The notes under the pieces: generated by a model
What the model was told of the DNA's origin: nothing
Database searches by the model: none
Seen by the model: the letters and a program-made list of their open reading frames with translations, nothing else
Source of the DNA: Oxyruncus cristatus
Lineage: Eukaryota > Chordata > Aves > Passeriformes > Cotingidae
Assembly: GCA_013399855.1 (NCBI GenBank)
Contig: VXAY01004289.1
Span: forward strand, 1,430,243 to 1,494,242
Direction of reading: 5' to 3'
Length of the DNA: 64,000 nucleotides
In this document: piece by piece, positions 40,401-52,500 of the stretch
Position numbering within the stretch: the first letter of the stretch is position 1
How the letters are laid out: each line of letters begins with the position of its first letter
Position numbers and translations under genes: made by a program

Positions 40401-42599
40401 TGACTTTGCTTCATTTGGGGAAAAAAAAAAAGGGGAGGAGGGGAACAAAAAGCCTTGACACCACGAGCACTGTGCACCATTAACATCCCACTGACACAAT
40501 TACTTACCAGGAAGGCACAGATATTGGTTTGACAGGAAGTGCACGTGCCATGGCAGGACTGAAGCTGCGGGGCTCTGTAAATCTAAACTGGGCTCCCTGC
40601 GAGGCTGGGATTGAGTCTGGTCCTGCCTGGGTTAGGTCTACATCACTTCAGGTTCTGCTGTGGCTCTCACCCCTCTGGTGTCACTGCTGGCATTGCCACA
40701 TGCCCAGGCCCTGGGAGGAGGGTGATGGCACCGAAGGCTGTGCTGGAGATGGTGGGAACAGCTGGTGGTGGTGAGGGATGGGATGGACACTCCCCATCAA
40801 CTCCTGCCTGTCCTTGGGCAGATGCATCTTCTAAGTGCTCTGCTTGGCCTCTGGAGACCTTTGCAAAGCATCAGCTCTGTCAGTAATTGCATGTGGGACC
40901 CTTTGGAAGAGGGGATGGTGAAGGATGGAGAGAATGTGGGATGTCTGTGTTCCTGGATGGGCAGTTACTGCCTCTGCTGCAGGGTCCCTGTGATGCTGAG
41001 GGGCTCAGGCAGGGTCTCTGGAGGGTCCTTATGGTTGGCACAGCTGCCACTGGGGCTGGCAGGGGTCCTGCAGAGTGTCTCTGCTGTAGCAAGGGTTTGT
41101 TTGCTGTTGTTGCTGCTGTCAGCCCTTGGGAAGAGCTTATGGGTGCAGCCACCCTTTGGTGGCACCACTCCCAGGAGGGTGGGGATGAATGGTGGCACTG
41201 GGAAGGGCAGCCCCTGTGACTGAGGGATTGGATCTTCCCTGGTGCATTTTAATGGAAGAAGAACTACCGAGGTGAGGCCTCAAGAGCCCTGAGAAGGGAG
41301 GTTTCCTGTTCAGCTCTGCCCAGTTCTGACTGTCTTGAAGAGAGGCTGTTAATGCACAACAGCTGCACAGTGGCACAAGGCATCCATTGCTGTCCCAACC
41401 ATTCCTAAAGCTGTCCTGTGTCTGCAATACCTTGGAAGGGTTCAGGGATGTGTCCCTGCACAAGTGTAAGCTCTGTGTTAGGGCCAGGTTGCCTGAAGAG
41501 GAACACTGGAGGCTTTTCCTGCTACTCCATCACCTCTGTGGCAGCCTTTGGATGTGCCGGTGCTCTGAGGAGCCGGACGCTGAGGTTGGACACCCTTTGG
41601 GAGACACCTCCACCTGGGAATGGCTTGGGTGCTGCCCTGGGGGGGCACTGCTGCCACAGCCACGACTGCCCCGGCCATACAGGCAGCAAGAAACTCCCGG
41701 GAAGATTTTTCAGGAATTCATCTGGCAGCTCTTTCAAGGTAATTGTAACACGAAGGTTGAGCTGGAACATTTCTGCTGCGCTGGGCCGTTTCCACCGCGG
41801 AGCTGGCAGCGGGAGAGCTGCTGAGTGAGGAGCCGGCGCTGCCATATGGAGCTGTGCTCTGGCTGCTCGCTCACGAAAAATCCTGCGGGGCCAGGGCTTG
41901 GCAGCCCCTGTGCAGAGCCCGCGGCTGTGAATAAATGTTACTCAGCGGCGGGGCTCGCTGCTACAGTATCCGGCCCGCACTCAGAAAGCGCTGCGCTTGG
42001 CCTGGGTTCAGCACGGCCCTGCACATGTGCTCGGGGAGAAGCACACGAGCCGTCCTGGTGACTGCCGGGGAGAAGTTCTGTGCTTAACCACCCTCTCTGC
42101 CCGAGCTGTGCCTTCATCTGACTCGAGTTTTGTGCCTTGAGGTTCCCTTGGCTTTCCCAGTGGAGGCAGCCTCCGTGCTCCTTCCATGTCCCCACTGAGT
42201 CTTCAGAAGGGGATTTGCTGAGGAAGGAGGCAATGGGGAGACTGAAACGGGCTGGCAGGGCTATGTCTTACTTCTAGGGTTAAGGGCAGGGAAGGGGGAG
42301 GAACAAACTCGCTGAAATTGGAAGACTTTATCATTTTAAGAATGATAAAGATAAAAATCTCAACCAAATTTTGCATTATGCATAAATAGTTTGTGGGAAT
42401 TTGTAGCCACAAGGACCTCTGGAGTCTGAGTGTGGAAGATGTGATGAGGAAGGTGTGAGGTGCAGGTAATGAAGTCACCCTGTCGCTATTAACTGGGAGC
42501 ATCTTTGGAAGGAAATCAGTCTTGAAGGCTGGAGAGTCACAAACCCATCACTTGCATCCCTGCCCAGTTCCCTGCTGCCTCTTTCAAACCATGGATTTG

Positions 42600-42735
42600 T
42601 GGCTGTCCCATCCCTGCAAGTGTCCAAGGCTGGGTTTGAGGGGTAGAAAGCTGGTCTAGGGCTGGTCTAGTAGATGGTTTCTCTGTCCATGGCAGGAGGT
42701 TTGTAACTGGATGGTCTTCACAATCCTGATCTAGA
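42600..42735 (+). mobile_element. Degenerate CR1 3' fragment, sense
   Basis: GTGGCTGTCCCATCCCTGCA, AGTGTCCAAGGCTGGGTTTG, CTGTCCATGGCAGGAGG and ACTGGATGGTCTTCACAATC follow the CR1 order with many substitutions and a small internal duplication (GCTGGTCTAG twice). Probably an older copy. Confidence 0.65.
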
Positions 42736-44616
42736 TCTTGAGCTGGAGGGGTTTCCATCTGGTCCTCTGCTTCTGCCCTCAGTCCTTAATGGAACTCGCC
42801 TGGCTGCAGCAGAGCTCCAGCAGGGGCATGTTTGGCCTCCAACACTCACACATGCGAATGCCCATTTCCCCTTTCATTCCATAACTGTGTAGTTCAGTGC
42901 ATCAGTGAGCCCTGTGGATCAGGACAGGGATCATATGGACAAGCTCCAGAAAGGAAACACTAATGTGGAGCAAGACAAGAACAAATTCCAAAGAATAGAA
43001 GAAACCCTTGTTAGATACGAAGCATGTTGCCAAGCCCGTGGGTCTGGATGTAGTTAGAGGTGTACAGTGTGGAGAAGTCTGTAATGTTTTATTCCAGGGA
43101 TATGTATTTCCGGGACAAGTTGTTAGATTGACCTCCAGTGTTCATTTTATTAAGGGAAAATGTCGTGATCAGGTCCCGTTCTGCTTGGGTCTCGTACCTT
43201 TGCACTTTGAAGAGGCTTTGGGGGGAGGTTTGTTATTCTAACAGATAAAAGCTCCGAATGTCAGCGTGGGTCTGCAGCGTTCCCTGACGAGCTGCCTGAC
43301 AGGCGGCCAGGCGGGCTCTGGAAATGTTGACACGCGATTCCCTCGCAAGGGCTGGATGCGGGCCTGGCTCTCGGAGCGGTGGGCGCCTCGCCACCGCCAC
43401 GCCAAGGCCAAGCGCTCAGCCGCGAGATCAGAGGTGTGTTTGCGCTGGGAAGTTTAGCTTGGATGGGCTGTTTGGACTTCACTGGTGTTCAGTTCGCTGG
43501 ATCCTGCGGTGGGGGAATAATCATATTCACTCTGAGATCCCAGTTTTCTTTTACAGCCATCACCATATGTCTTTAGGAATTATATCCCAAGTTTTCCTCC
43601 GTATGAACTGCTTATGCAGGGGTCAAGTTTTAGACGTGGTTGGAAACTGAAGCAACTGAAGGCTGGAAGGGTTTCTCCCAACTTTGTCACTGGAAGACAC
43701 TTATCCTGTGTGTCCTAATTGGTACTGCTCAGTATCATGTGTCTCAAACTGAAATCCAGATACCGTTTGGGTTTGGTTTCATTGATTTGAATAGCTGGAA
43801 ATGTCTGAATGGCAGCCAACAATGCTAAATATCTTCTTTATTCCCCCCTCAAAGCATTATTCCTCAGTGTCAGGGAGCTGTCACTAAAACTATTTTTAAT
43901 TGTTGTATGGTTTAATTCATGATGCTTTGTTGGAAAATATTCATCACTTGTTTGCTCAGAGCGGGAGGAGGAAATTCTGGTCTTGGGGAAAGTGATGAAA
44001 ATCCAAGTCATTTCACTGATCTCACTTACATTATTTTGGAATTATGTGCAGGAAAAGTTATTCTCTGTAGCCTGAAGGCTCCAAAAAGTATCTCCGTAGT
44101 TTCAGGAGAGTTAAACAGCAGCTTGAGGGCTTTAAAATCTTGGGCAATCAAAGCCTGAGCCGCAAAAAAGCAAGAGAATTGAAGAAAAAAGCCTTGTGGT
44201 AGTGTTTTCAAGCAGTGAATTCTCCCATACAGGCACCTTATTCTGACTTTTTGCTATGAAAATTACACAGCAGGGTTAGTTCTGGGATATGTTTGTTTAC
44301 TAATTATTCACTGCTAATTCTTATCTGCTTAGTGATGATCCAAAAGACCTTAGGTTTCAGTTTTGGTGATTATTTTTTGAAGTAATTCTGCAATGACCAC
44401 CTGAGGGGACCTTGTTTTGGTGTAGGGGCTCCTGTTCCCCTCTGAGCTGTGGGGAAGGCCAGGTCTGGTTTTAAGCAGCTCCCCCTGAATTCACCAGAGA
44501 GAACAGGGAGACTTTGTTGTCTTGAGAGCAGCTGTTGTTTCAAAATGCTGTCCTTCCTGGGCAGCTGGAAAGGGCAGGGCTGACATGGCCCACATAGGTT
44601 TATACCTTTAAAAAAG

Positions 44617-44725
44617 TTTTTTGGTTTTGGGGTTTTTTTGTTCGTTTGTTTGTGGGGTTTTTGGTTGTTTTTTTTGTTGTTGTTGTTTGTTTGGTTGGGT
44701 TTTTTTGTTTTTGTTTTTTTTTTGG
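44617..44725. repeat. G/T-only simple-sequence tract
   Basis: About 110 bp almost entirely of G and T on the + strand (TTTTTTGGTTTTGGGG, TTGTTGTTGTTG, TTTGTTTGG words). The apparent Phe/Val/Cys-rich protein across it is a low-complexity artefact. Confidence 0.9.
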
Positions 44726-47621
44726 TCTTTGCCAGCAGTGGGGCTTTTCTTGTGCAGAGAGGGCCCTTGGCACGAGGTCCTGTCAGCTCACACGTGCATT
44801 CAGGGTCTGAGCTCTCTGTGGGCTCGTGTGGGTATGCCAGCCTCAGGTCTTGGCACCTTCCCTGGCCCAGAGAAGTCAGAATTAGCCTGGATGAGGTGGG
44901 AATCAGCCACAGTTCACATTAATTTTAAACTAAGACTCTGGGTTGTTGTGTTTTTCCATGCTGCAGGAGATTGTGGAGCTGCTCAGAGCGAGGAAATCCC
45001 ACTGGAACAGCATTGGGAGGAATCCAGTGCTGGGACCAGGATGGAGGGAAGTGAGAGCTGAACAAAGGCTCAGTGAGGTGACAGGAAGAAATTCAGATTC
45101 AATATCCCTGAACACACTGAGCACCTGTTGGCTGCATCAGCACCTGCATTGCTGCCCCTAAGGATGTCCATCATTACTCCATCAGCGCTCCCGAGGCTCA
45201 GCCAGTTCAGGTATCAGCCAAAGCCACTGAACACTGAATACCTTCAATAATTTGCTGCTTTTAATGCATTCAGTCAAGCCAATTACATAAAATTACAGGT
45301 CTGCCCTTTCCATTTTACCAATTCTCTGGGTCCTAAGAACGTATAAATATTCAATGAGCTCTCTCAGTAAATGCTGCGGGCAGCAGAAAACTTGCAGAGC
45401 AAATATTTTTATATTGCTCTGGTTTTGAAGATCCTTTAGAAAATGATTTCTGAAATGTCTCTGCTAGTGCTGGACTCTCTTCCCCTGAATGCAAACCCTG
45501 ATGGTCACGTAACAAATTGCTAAAGTGAATTACAAAATGGCATTTGACCATGCCAATGAGTGTAATTTAAATAAATCTATTCATGAAGGCCTAATTAGCA
45601 GGGAGTGGGCAATTTGCAGCAGTGGATGGGAAGTCTCTGCCAATCACAGATTGAATCCGACAGAACGCTAAGTGCTGCTGAAGTGCTGGAGAGTTAAAAT
45701 CACTTGGAGCTTTCAGGGATCAAGCACTAGATCAGAAAAATACTGAATTTATACTGTTGTTCTCCCACAGGGGATGGTGCTTGAGAGGGGAGCAGGTCCT
45801 GTATGGTACGTGAACCTCAGGAAACTGCTTCTGGCCTTTCTCTTGCCTCTGTTTCTCCAGTTGGCAAAGGGAGATAGCGATGCTGATTTCTTTTAGAGAT
45901 CACTTTGAGGTCAATTGAGGAGGAAAACTTGAGTAAAGCTGAGTACAAGTTGAGTAACGTTTGCTTTTGCAGGTGCTCTTCATGTTTGTACTAAAACTTC
46001 CTAAGGGGAAGAATCAGTTAACATTGTAAATCAGTGGGATAAAGTCAGGTTACACATCTGTTTGTTGTGAACACCAAAAAAGATGTTATTTTTTTACAGT
46101 AACCCAAAGGAGTCCAAATCCCTGACCATCCCCCGAAGTGCCTTGTATGAATAGCAGAATTCACAGCGACACCTGAGACAGGTACGTCCATCAGATGAGT
46201 TCTTGGCTCAGTGTCTGCAAGTTAGAAATGGAGCATCTGATCACATCTCGGAGGGAAAGAGCTCCGGTCTCACATCCACTGCCTTTGTGCATCCTGTCAC
46301 GATGGCCCTGATAACGTCTCCCCAACAGGAGCTATCATGGGAAAGGAAAAAGCAGCTTTTTCTTCCAAATGTACACTGAAAATAGGAGTGGAGCTAACCC
46401 ACAAAGCAAACCCCCTCGATCATTAGCTGTCTAGTGAGGCCGTGGGGACGCACAACAGGATTCTTGTTCTGGTGGCTTTGAAAGGGAACAAAGCCGGGCC
46501 CTGGATGGGACACGGCAGCGTCGGGTTTCACCTGCCCTTTGTGCCTGTGGGAGAAAAGCAGCTCAACCTGGATAAAACCTAATTGAAGTGCTGACCATGG
46601 TGGCAGCACGAGATCCCGGCTCGGTTCTGCAAGGCCCCACTGCAGCAGGTGCTTATGTCCCACCAAAACCTTGTTGAGATGCTGGACAAGCTCAAAACCT
46701 GCAAGTCCGTGGGCTGTGATCCTGATTTATCACCTTCTGCAGCAGTGGACACCCCACAGGTCTCATTTCAGGTTTGTTTTCCTGGTTTACCGTGCAATCA
46801 TGGCTGGAAGAATGACACTTGTATCTTTGCCAGCATTTTCCAGCCAGCGTACAGGTTCTCCTTCCCACTGGATTAGGAGCCCGTCACCATGGTCATTATA
46901 TTCTGCTTGTCCATTGGATTGGGATAAGTAAAACAACATAACTAACAAAAAATACCATATTCTGTTTACTGGAGACTTCAGACTTATGGAACAAAGTTAG
47001 ATCCATGGATCATACTGTATAAAAGGTGACCTAAACCACCTCCCCAAGGCTGTCAGTTCCCTGGCGTGATGTTTGTCATCAGCATGGGATAATTATCACA
47101 GACTTTAGAGACACAATAAATACGAAAGCACAGGTGGTGTCCATTTTCAGCGGTTTAATTGAAGAAATGAAAGGTCCTGTAGTACAGAGTCAACACAGAG
47201 AATTTGTCAGGCTACACTAAAAACTTCAATAGCCACGACCTTGAGGTTATAAAATTACTCATCAGGAGAAAAGTTTTTCATGATGCAGAAGTGAAGGGTA
47301 TTGATTTTATAAAAAAATGATTTTATATGCAATATAAATTGACAAAATGGCTCAATCCAGCTTCTTGCAGGGCCTGAAAACTCAGGAATTGCTGGGTGCA
47401 AATCAATACAAATAATATCTTAAACGATGAATTTTAATTCATTTATAAAATACAGGCTGCAATTTTTTTCTCTTAGAGCTAGTGAAAAAAAAAAAGAAAA
47501 AGCAAGAAGGGAATGGTTTCTCCAACGGTTTCTGGAATTTGCTTTGTCTTGCAGGTGTGCACTTATGATCGTAGAACAAACATGACTTCGGACTCCTGTG
47601 CTGGTGCTTTGTTGGCTTTAA

Positions 47622-47862
47622 GTCATGGAATCACAGAATGATTTGGGTTAGAAGGGACCTTAAAGCCCATCCCATTCCCCCCCCTGCCATGGGCAGGGAC
47701 ACCTTCCACTAGCCCAGGTTGCTCCAAGCCCCGTCCAACCTGGCCTTGGACACTTCCAGGGATGGGGCAGCCACAGCTTCTCTGGGCAACCTGTGCCAGG
47801 GCCTCCCCACCCTCCCAGGGAAGGATTCCTTCCCAACCTCCCATCTATCCCTGCTGTTACCT
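47622..47862 (-). mobile_element. CR1-type LINE 3' fragment, antisense
   Basis: GTCATGGAATCACAGAATGA, AGAAGGGACCTTAAAGCCCA, CCCTGCCATGGGCAGGGACA, CAACCTGGCCTTGGACACTT and GGATGGGGCAGCCACAGCTT. Well preserved over 240 bp. It lies about 140 bp upstream of the candidate MEIOB promoter motifs. Confidence 0.9.
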
Positions 47863-47997
47863 TCTCAAGCCCAGGGGCTTGAGACCTCCTGGTGATCCTG
47901 TTGAGTGTAGGCATGCCCTCAGTGGCCTGGAAAACCTCTCCCCTCGTGCCCGTGCTGGCCCTGAGGACGCTCCCACACAGCCAGGGCTGCGGAGCCC

Positions 47998-48040
47998 TTT
48001 TCCCGCCACGGCGCTGGCGCCATTTTGTCTCCTTGACGTA
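47998..48040 (+). promoter_or_regulatory. MEIOB: Candidate MEIOB core promoter: E2F, YY1 and CRE-like sites
   Basis: Three recognisable motifs lie within 43 bp of a small GC-rich patch. TTTTCCCGCC at 47998-48007 matches an E2F/E2F6 site, CGCCATTTTG at 48018-48027 is the reverse of a YY1 CAAAATGGCG site, and TGACGTA at 48034-48040 is a CRE half-type site. The first coding exon of MEIOB is preceded by a splice acceptor, so a non-coding exon and promoter must lie upstream, and this cluster is the best candidate seen. In mouse, E2F6-containing PRC1.6 represses many meiotic genes in somatic cells, and CRE sites serve germ-cell promoters. Use here is inferred. Confidence 0.45.
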
Positions 48041-48268
48041 CCTGAGGGGTCCGTGAGGGGCTTGAGGGGGTGTGTGACGGACTGAGGGGTCCGTGAGGGG
48101 GTTAAGGGGTCTGTGAGGGGCACTGAGGGTCCATGAGGTGCTTCAGGGGTTGTGTGATGCACTGAGGGGTCCACAAGGGGTCTGTGAGGAGGTTGAGGGG
48201 TATCTGAGGGGGTATGTGATGAGGTGAGGGGTCCACGAGGTAGCTGAGGGGTTTGTGAGGGGGGGCAT
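48041..48268. repeat. G-rich minisatellite downstream of the MEIOB promoter candidate
   Basis: Tandem TGAGGGGTCCGTGAGGGG-type units of about 18-20 bp, grouped into degenerate higher-order units of about 40 bp that often begin CTGAGGGGTCC. Many GGGG runs on the + strand could form G-quadruplexes. If transcription starts near the motif cluster, the array lies in the first exon or intron. Confidence 0.88.
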
Positions 48269-48331
48269 CTCCTGTGCATTTTAAATCCTAAATGACCTTT
48301 CCTAATTTTTCTCCCATCTGTGTGTTCCCAG

Positions 48332-48401
48332 TGCTGGTTCCTCTGACCCGACTCAGCTGGTGCGAGGCACAGGCACTGAACAATATTTAACTTCTTTGGA
48401 G
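48332..48401 (+). other. MEIOB: Possible non-coding 5' exon (or its 3' end) of MEIOB
   Basis: A good donor, TTGGAG|GTAAGA, lies at 48402, and an acceptor-like TGTGTTCCCAG ends at 48331. The donor could close a leader exon beginning near the promoter candidate or just after the acceptor. Splice-site appearance only. Confidence 0.3.
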
Positions 48402-49486
48402 GTAAGAATATTGCCGTGCCTTGGAGGGATGCTGAGGTGACTTTCCTGCATAAGGAAATGTAAGTCCTCCCATGGTGTGGGAGCAGGTTTAAGGGACCCA
48501 GTGTTCAGTGGTTTCTCCAAGGCAAATTTGGGCTGTCTCTCTGTGAGAGTGTAGTTTGAAATGCTCTCTTAAAGAAATCACTTTTTTTTCCTCAGATCAC
48601 TGCTTACTTTTTTAAAATGTAGACTATTTCTTCTCTAGTTCAGTGGACCTTTACCCTATTGCTTAATGAAATGGTTAACAATTCTCACACAAAGTGCCAG
48701 GTATAAAGACTGCAAAAGCCACTCAGGACTTTGTTATAAACATTGAACAGGCATCCAGCAGTTCTCCCCTATTAAAGTTTATTAAGGTTTGGACAATGTG
48801 ATGGTTCCTTTTACAAAAAAAAGAGTAGAATCTGACAACTGTTTGTTAAATAGCTAAATGTCTCTGAGGTACCCATGAAGTAATAAGAGGCATTCAGGGG
48901 GGCTAACAAAGCCCCACTCTGGCATCACTAGAAAGGACCTGAGTGCTCACAGGACTGGGCAGCCTGGAAAGAACTAATTTTCACAAATTTTATTTTAATA
49001 AATTCAGAACTTTTCTACTTTAGGGAAAGAATAAACTCACGTTTTAAAGTAGTTTAATATTAAGTCCAAAACCTCAATTAAGGTGCTTTGCAACCCAATG
49101 CTTTCCTTTCCTCACATATAAATTGCCTTTTTTATATGAGCTGCCTCATTAAATTCAGTTGGACTTCCCAGAGCGAAGGAGGGTAAATATTTTTCAGAGG
49201 CTGGTGCTAATGGAGTCATTTAATGATGAATAATAAATAAAAATCACACTTTTATTTGAGAAGCATAGGTAGTCACAGTAAAATTCATAACTTCCATCGC
49301 CAAATCCAAACAATAAAGAGTTGTCTACTTCAGATGGCTTGAAATGCCTCTTATTGAAAACAGATGCTATTAGGTCAAAACATTTGTGTTAAAAAATAAC
49401 TTGTTATTCTCACTGTGAATAGTCTGAAGTGATTTGTTTAGATTTTTAAAAAATCTAAATTAGTTTTCTCCAGTTTCAGATAAAGA

Positions 49487-49555
49487 ATGGCCTATTCTAG
49501 TTCAGCACGGGACTTCGTTGCACTTTCAGATCTGCATCCAAACCTCGCTCATCCT
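49487..49555 (+). CDS. MEIOB: MEIOB coding exon 1
   Basis: Begins [20 protein letters not shown] and ends before GTAAGT at 49556, phase 0. The exon itself probably starts at 49474 or 49480, after the TTTTCTCCAG or TTTCAG acceptor, so its 5' UTR part is about 7-13 nt. Confidence 0.9.
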
Positions 49556-52500
49556 GTAAGTCTCAGAGACATGGTCCTTTTGTTCTGAGATGAAACAATA
49601 TCTGCCTGTATTATATTACTGCAAAATTATGTAATTGCCATGGATATAGGTACTAAGAGCATTAGCGTAATTGTCAGACAGAAAGGACCTTCCCTTCTTT
49701 GTGTGCAAAACCAGCAAAATGAAAATTGATGCTGTTGTTGTCCACAGTCTGCGGGTACCACAACTACAGATATTGACCGGGCAGTTCAATGTCTGAGCAT
49801 CAGAGGCTTCTTTGTAGCATTTTAAATGGATGCTGAGTTAGTAAAGACATTGGTAAAGGCATTCCAGACTCAGCTTTATGCAGCCACAATGTTATCTGGG
49901 ACCCTCAGTGGTCTTTCACCACACCTATGAATGTAGGGCCCACTCCTGGTGTGCTCAGTCCCCCTGAGCTCATAACATTGTTCTGAGTTACTCACACAAA
50001 ACTCTCGGTGAGAGGTGTTTCACCTGGATAAAAGTCTCCCAGTTGCATGTCAGATAGGATTGTTTCTGTTTCTTCGCAATAAAAAGCAGGTTTGGCTTGG
50101 AAGGGACTTAAAAGCTCATCTCATTCCACTGCCCTGCCATGGGCAGGAACACCTTCCACTAAACTAGGTTGCTCCTGAAGAGAGTGAAAAAAGTTTTCCT
50201 GTTTTCACAAACTTTATTTGTGAGGGGTACAATTTAACCTTTTTTTTTTAAAAAAAATATTATTTTATTTTAAAGAACTGAAAGAGAAATCACAGAAAAG
50301 GGATGATCTAAGAGAAGCAGTTTGATATCCCAGTCATATTGTATATTTTTTTGCGTCTTTTCATAAACTCCTGTTCTCCAGCAAAGCTGATTTATTGTCA
50401 TTGACAGTTACTCTCAAATAACGATCCACTAACTCAGTTAAAAGCTTTTATTTACAAATAAAACTCACCTTGAGTATTCCAGTTAGTAACAAATAGCAAT
50501 GGAAGTATTTTTATAAAACAGCAATTCATGATAGAACGATCAGTGCATGTTCAGAATGTTAAAACAGCTGAACACATATAATTTAAAGCATCAAAATATT
50601 TCTTAGTTTGCTGTTTATTTTTAAAAGTGAAATAGATTGAAGTATAAACACTTGCAGTGTGTCCACGGTGTAGCTCAGGATTTGGTTGAGCAGCCTCAAG
50701 CAATGGTCTGCCAACAGAGGCAGCACGACTCTCTTCCAAAGGTCTGTGTTCTGCTCCTCCTCCTTGTGGAAATTAGTGCTTGAGTAGTTGCACAATAAGC
50801 TGATCAAGGAAATGATCTCTGGAAGTTTTCCTTCCCCCTCCCTCCAAAATAGTTTCCAGCCAGATCACTTCCCTCTGCCAGCTCGCAGTGCAGGCCTGGT
50901 GTTAGAGACAGAGAGGGGAATGAATTTCCAGCAGGGACAGGCAGATTTGCTTTGGAAACTGCAGATTTCCATCAGCTTAATTCCTGTGGGGAGCCATCCG
51001 AAATGTCAGTTCTTTTGACTGGTGGTGAGATGCAGGCAGTGCCCTCTAATTTAACTGATAAACATTTTTTAGAGAAACAAAATCAAAAATAGAAAAATGA
51101 AATCTGTAACCTAAACCACCCCATGCTGTGGACAGAAAGTCTTCCACCCGAAGGTGCACTAATTCGGATACTGCACTGCTGTACACAATTGTGCTGTTGC
51201 TGAGTGCCTGTCACTGCAGGATAAGGCAGTTCCCTTGCTCCCTCTAGTGATTCCGAGGGAACCGGGAACTGCAGAGCTGAGTTTTGAGTCAATACCGTTG
51301 CAGTGAAGTCAGGCAGGTCTCATTGCTTCGTGAACAGGTACAAAATTAATCCGGGGGGATTATTAAATTGTTCTCCTGCCCTTGCCGGCTGACTCTGGCG
51401 TTCTGCTGGAATGACACAGGCAGTACTGAGAGAAGGGATCGAGTGGAGAAGCTGTGGCTGCTCCATCCCTGGAAGTGTCCAAGGCCAGCCTGGACAGGGC
51501 TTGTAGCAGCCTGGGCCAGTGCAAAGTGTCCCTGCCCATGGCAGGGGGTGGAACAAAATGGTCTCAAGGGTCCCTCCATCCCAAACCATTCCAGGTTTCC
51601 ATGACTGCGGGAAGTGGAAGTGACATGGGGCGCCTCATGTTTTGAAGGACTCTGGCAGTGCCGCACTGTCAGCCTCTCCTTCCCATCCTTATTCCATTCC
51701 AATTTTCATTGCTTACCTCTTAAATCCCAAAGTAGCACTGCAACACTTCTCTCTCACTGAGGACTGCCTACTTAAAAAAACTAAAATCCACCACACAGCT
51801 ATATATTTTAATATATATCTCTATATATCTTCACGGGTGTGTTTGCTCCCTGTAGTTTGTTTGATAATTAAGACCAGGGTGCTTTTACATAATAAACACA
51901 GGTTTAGCAAAGCAGAATAAGATTGATTTTGGTTTCAGTCACCGAGTTTGTTCCTCGCCTCAGCTGCCTCAGAGTCAGTTGAAAGACAGCAGGAAAGAGG
52001 CACCTGTAGAAATTCAGGTTGCTTACAGGATAACTGCCCTCCCCTGGGTGCACACGTGTGTCTCGTGGTGCTGACAGCCAGGGAAACCTTGGATGCTTAA
52101 CTGGAAAATAAATCCTGTCCAGACTTTTCATGGTGCATTTAAGCAGATCTGAGACCTGTGCAGAGAGCATGAAACAACATTGCTCCCTACCTGAGGAGAG
52201 ATTGCTGTAGAACAGCCAAAATTGTGACTGCTTGAGGTGAACTTTTGTCCTCCCATTGTCTTTGCAAACAGAAACAGATGTATCTCTTTTAATATTTTTA
52301 TTAGTGGCTATTTTTTCTTAAAGTAAACTCGTGTGTTTATGTTTTAGTTTTCATATGGTACTGTGGAATAAATAGATTAAAATGATTACCAGTCAGAAAG
52401 ATGTTTATTATCATCAGTAGAGTATAATGCCATGAAATCTAATTCATCATATACATCTGTGTTTAATCCTTGTATTCTATAATCTCTTTATTTTTCAGAA

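Larger units (their letters stand above)
31640..47620. other. Intergenic region HS3ST6-MEIOB, no gene supported
   Basis: About 16 kb with only scattered short open frames, none with a recognisable domain or splice logic. It holds AT-rich patches at 32190-32330 and 33130-33660, simple repeats at 34451-34468 and 44617-44725, and two weak CR1 fragments. It could host non-coding transcripts, but nothing in the sequence shows them. Confidence 0.7.

Noticed and set aside
43008..43241. 77-codon frame (MLDTKHVAKPVGLDVVRGVQ...) in unique intergenic DNA
   Set aside because: Composition looks protein-like, but I recognise no family and there is no splice or promoter support. A BLASTP hit in other birds would reopen it.
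46649..46876. 75-codon frame with Cys and Lys pattern upstream of MEIOB
   Set aside because: No family recognised and no exon boundaries. More likely part of an intergenic element than a gene.
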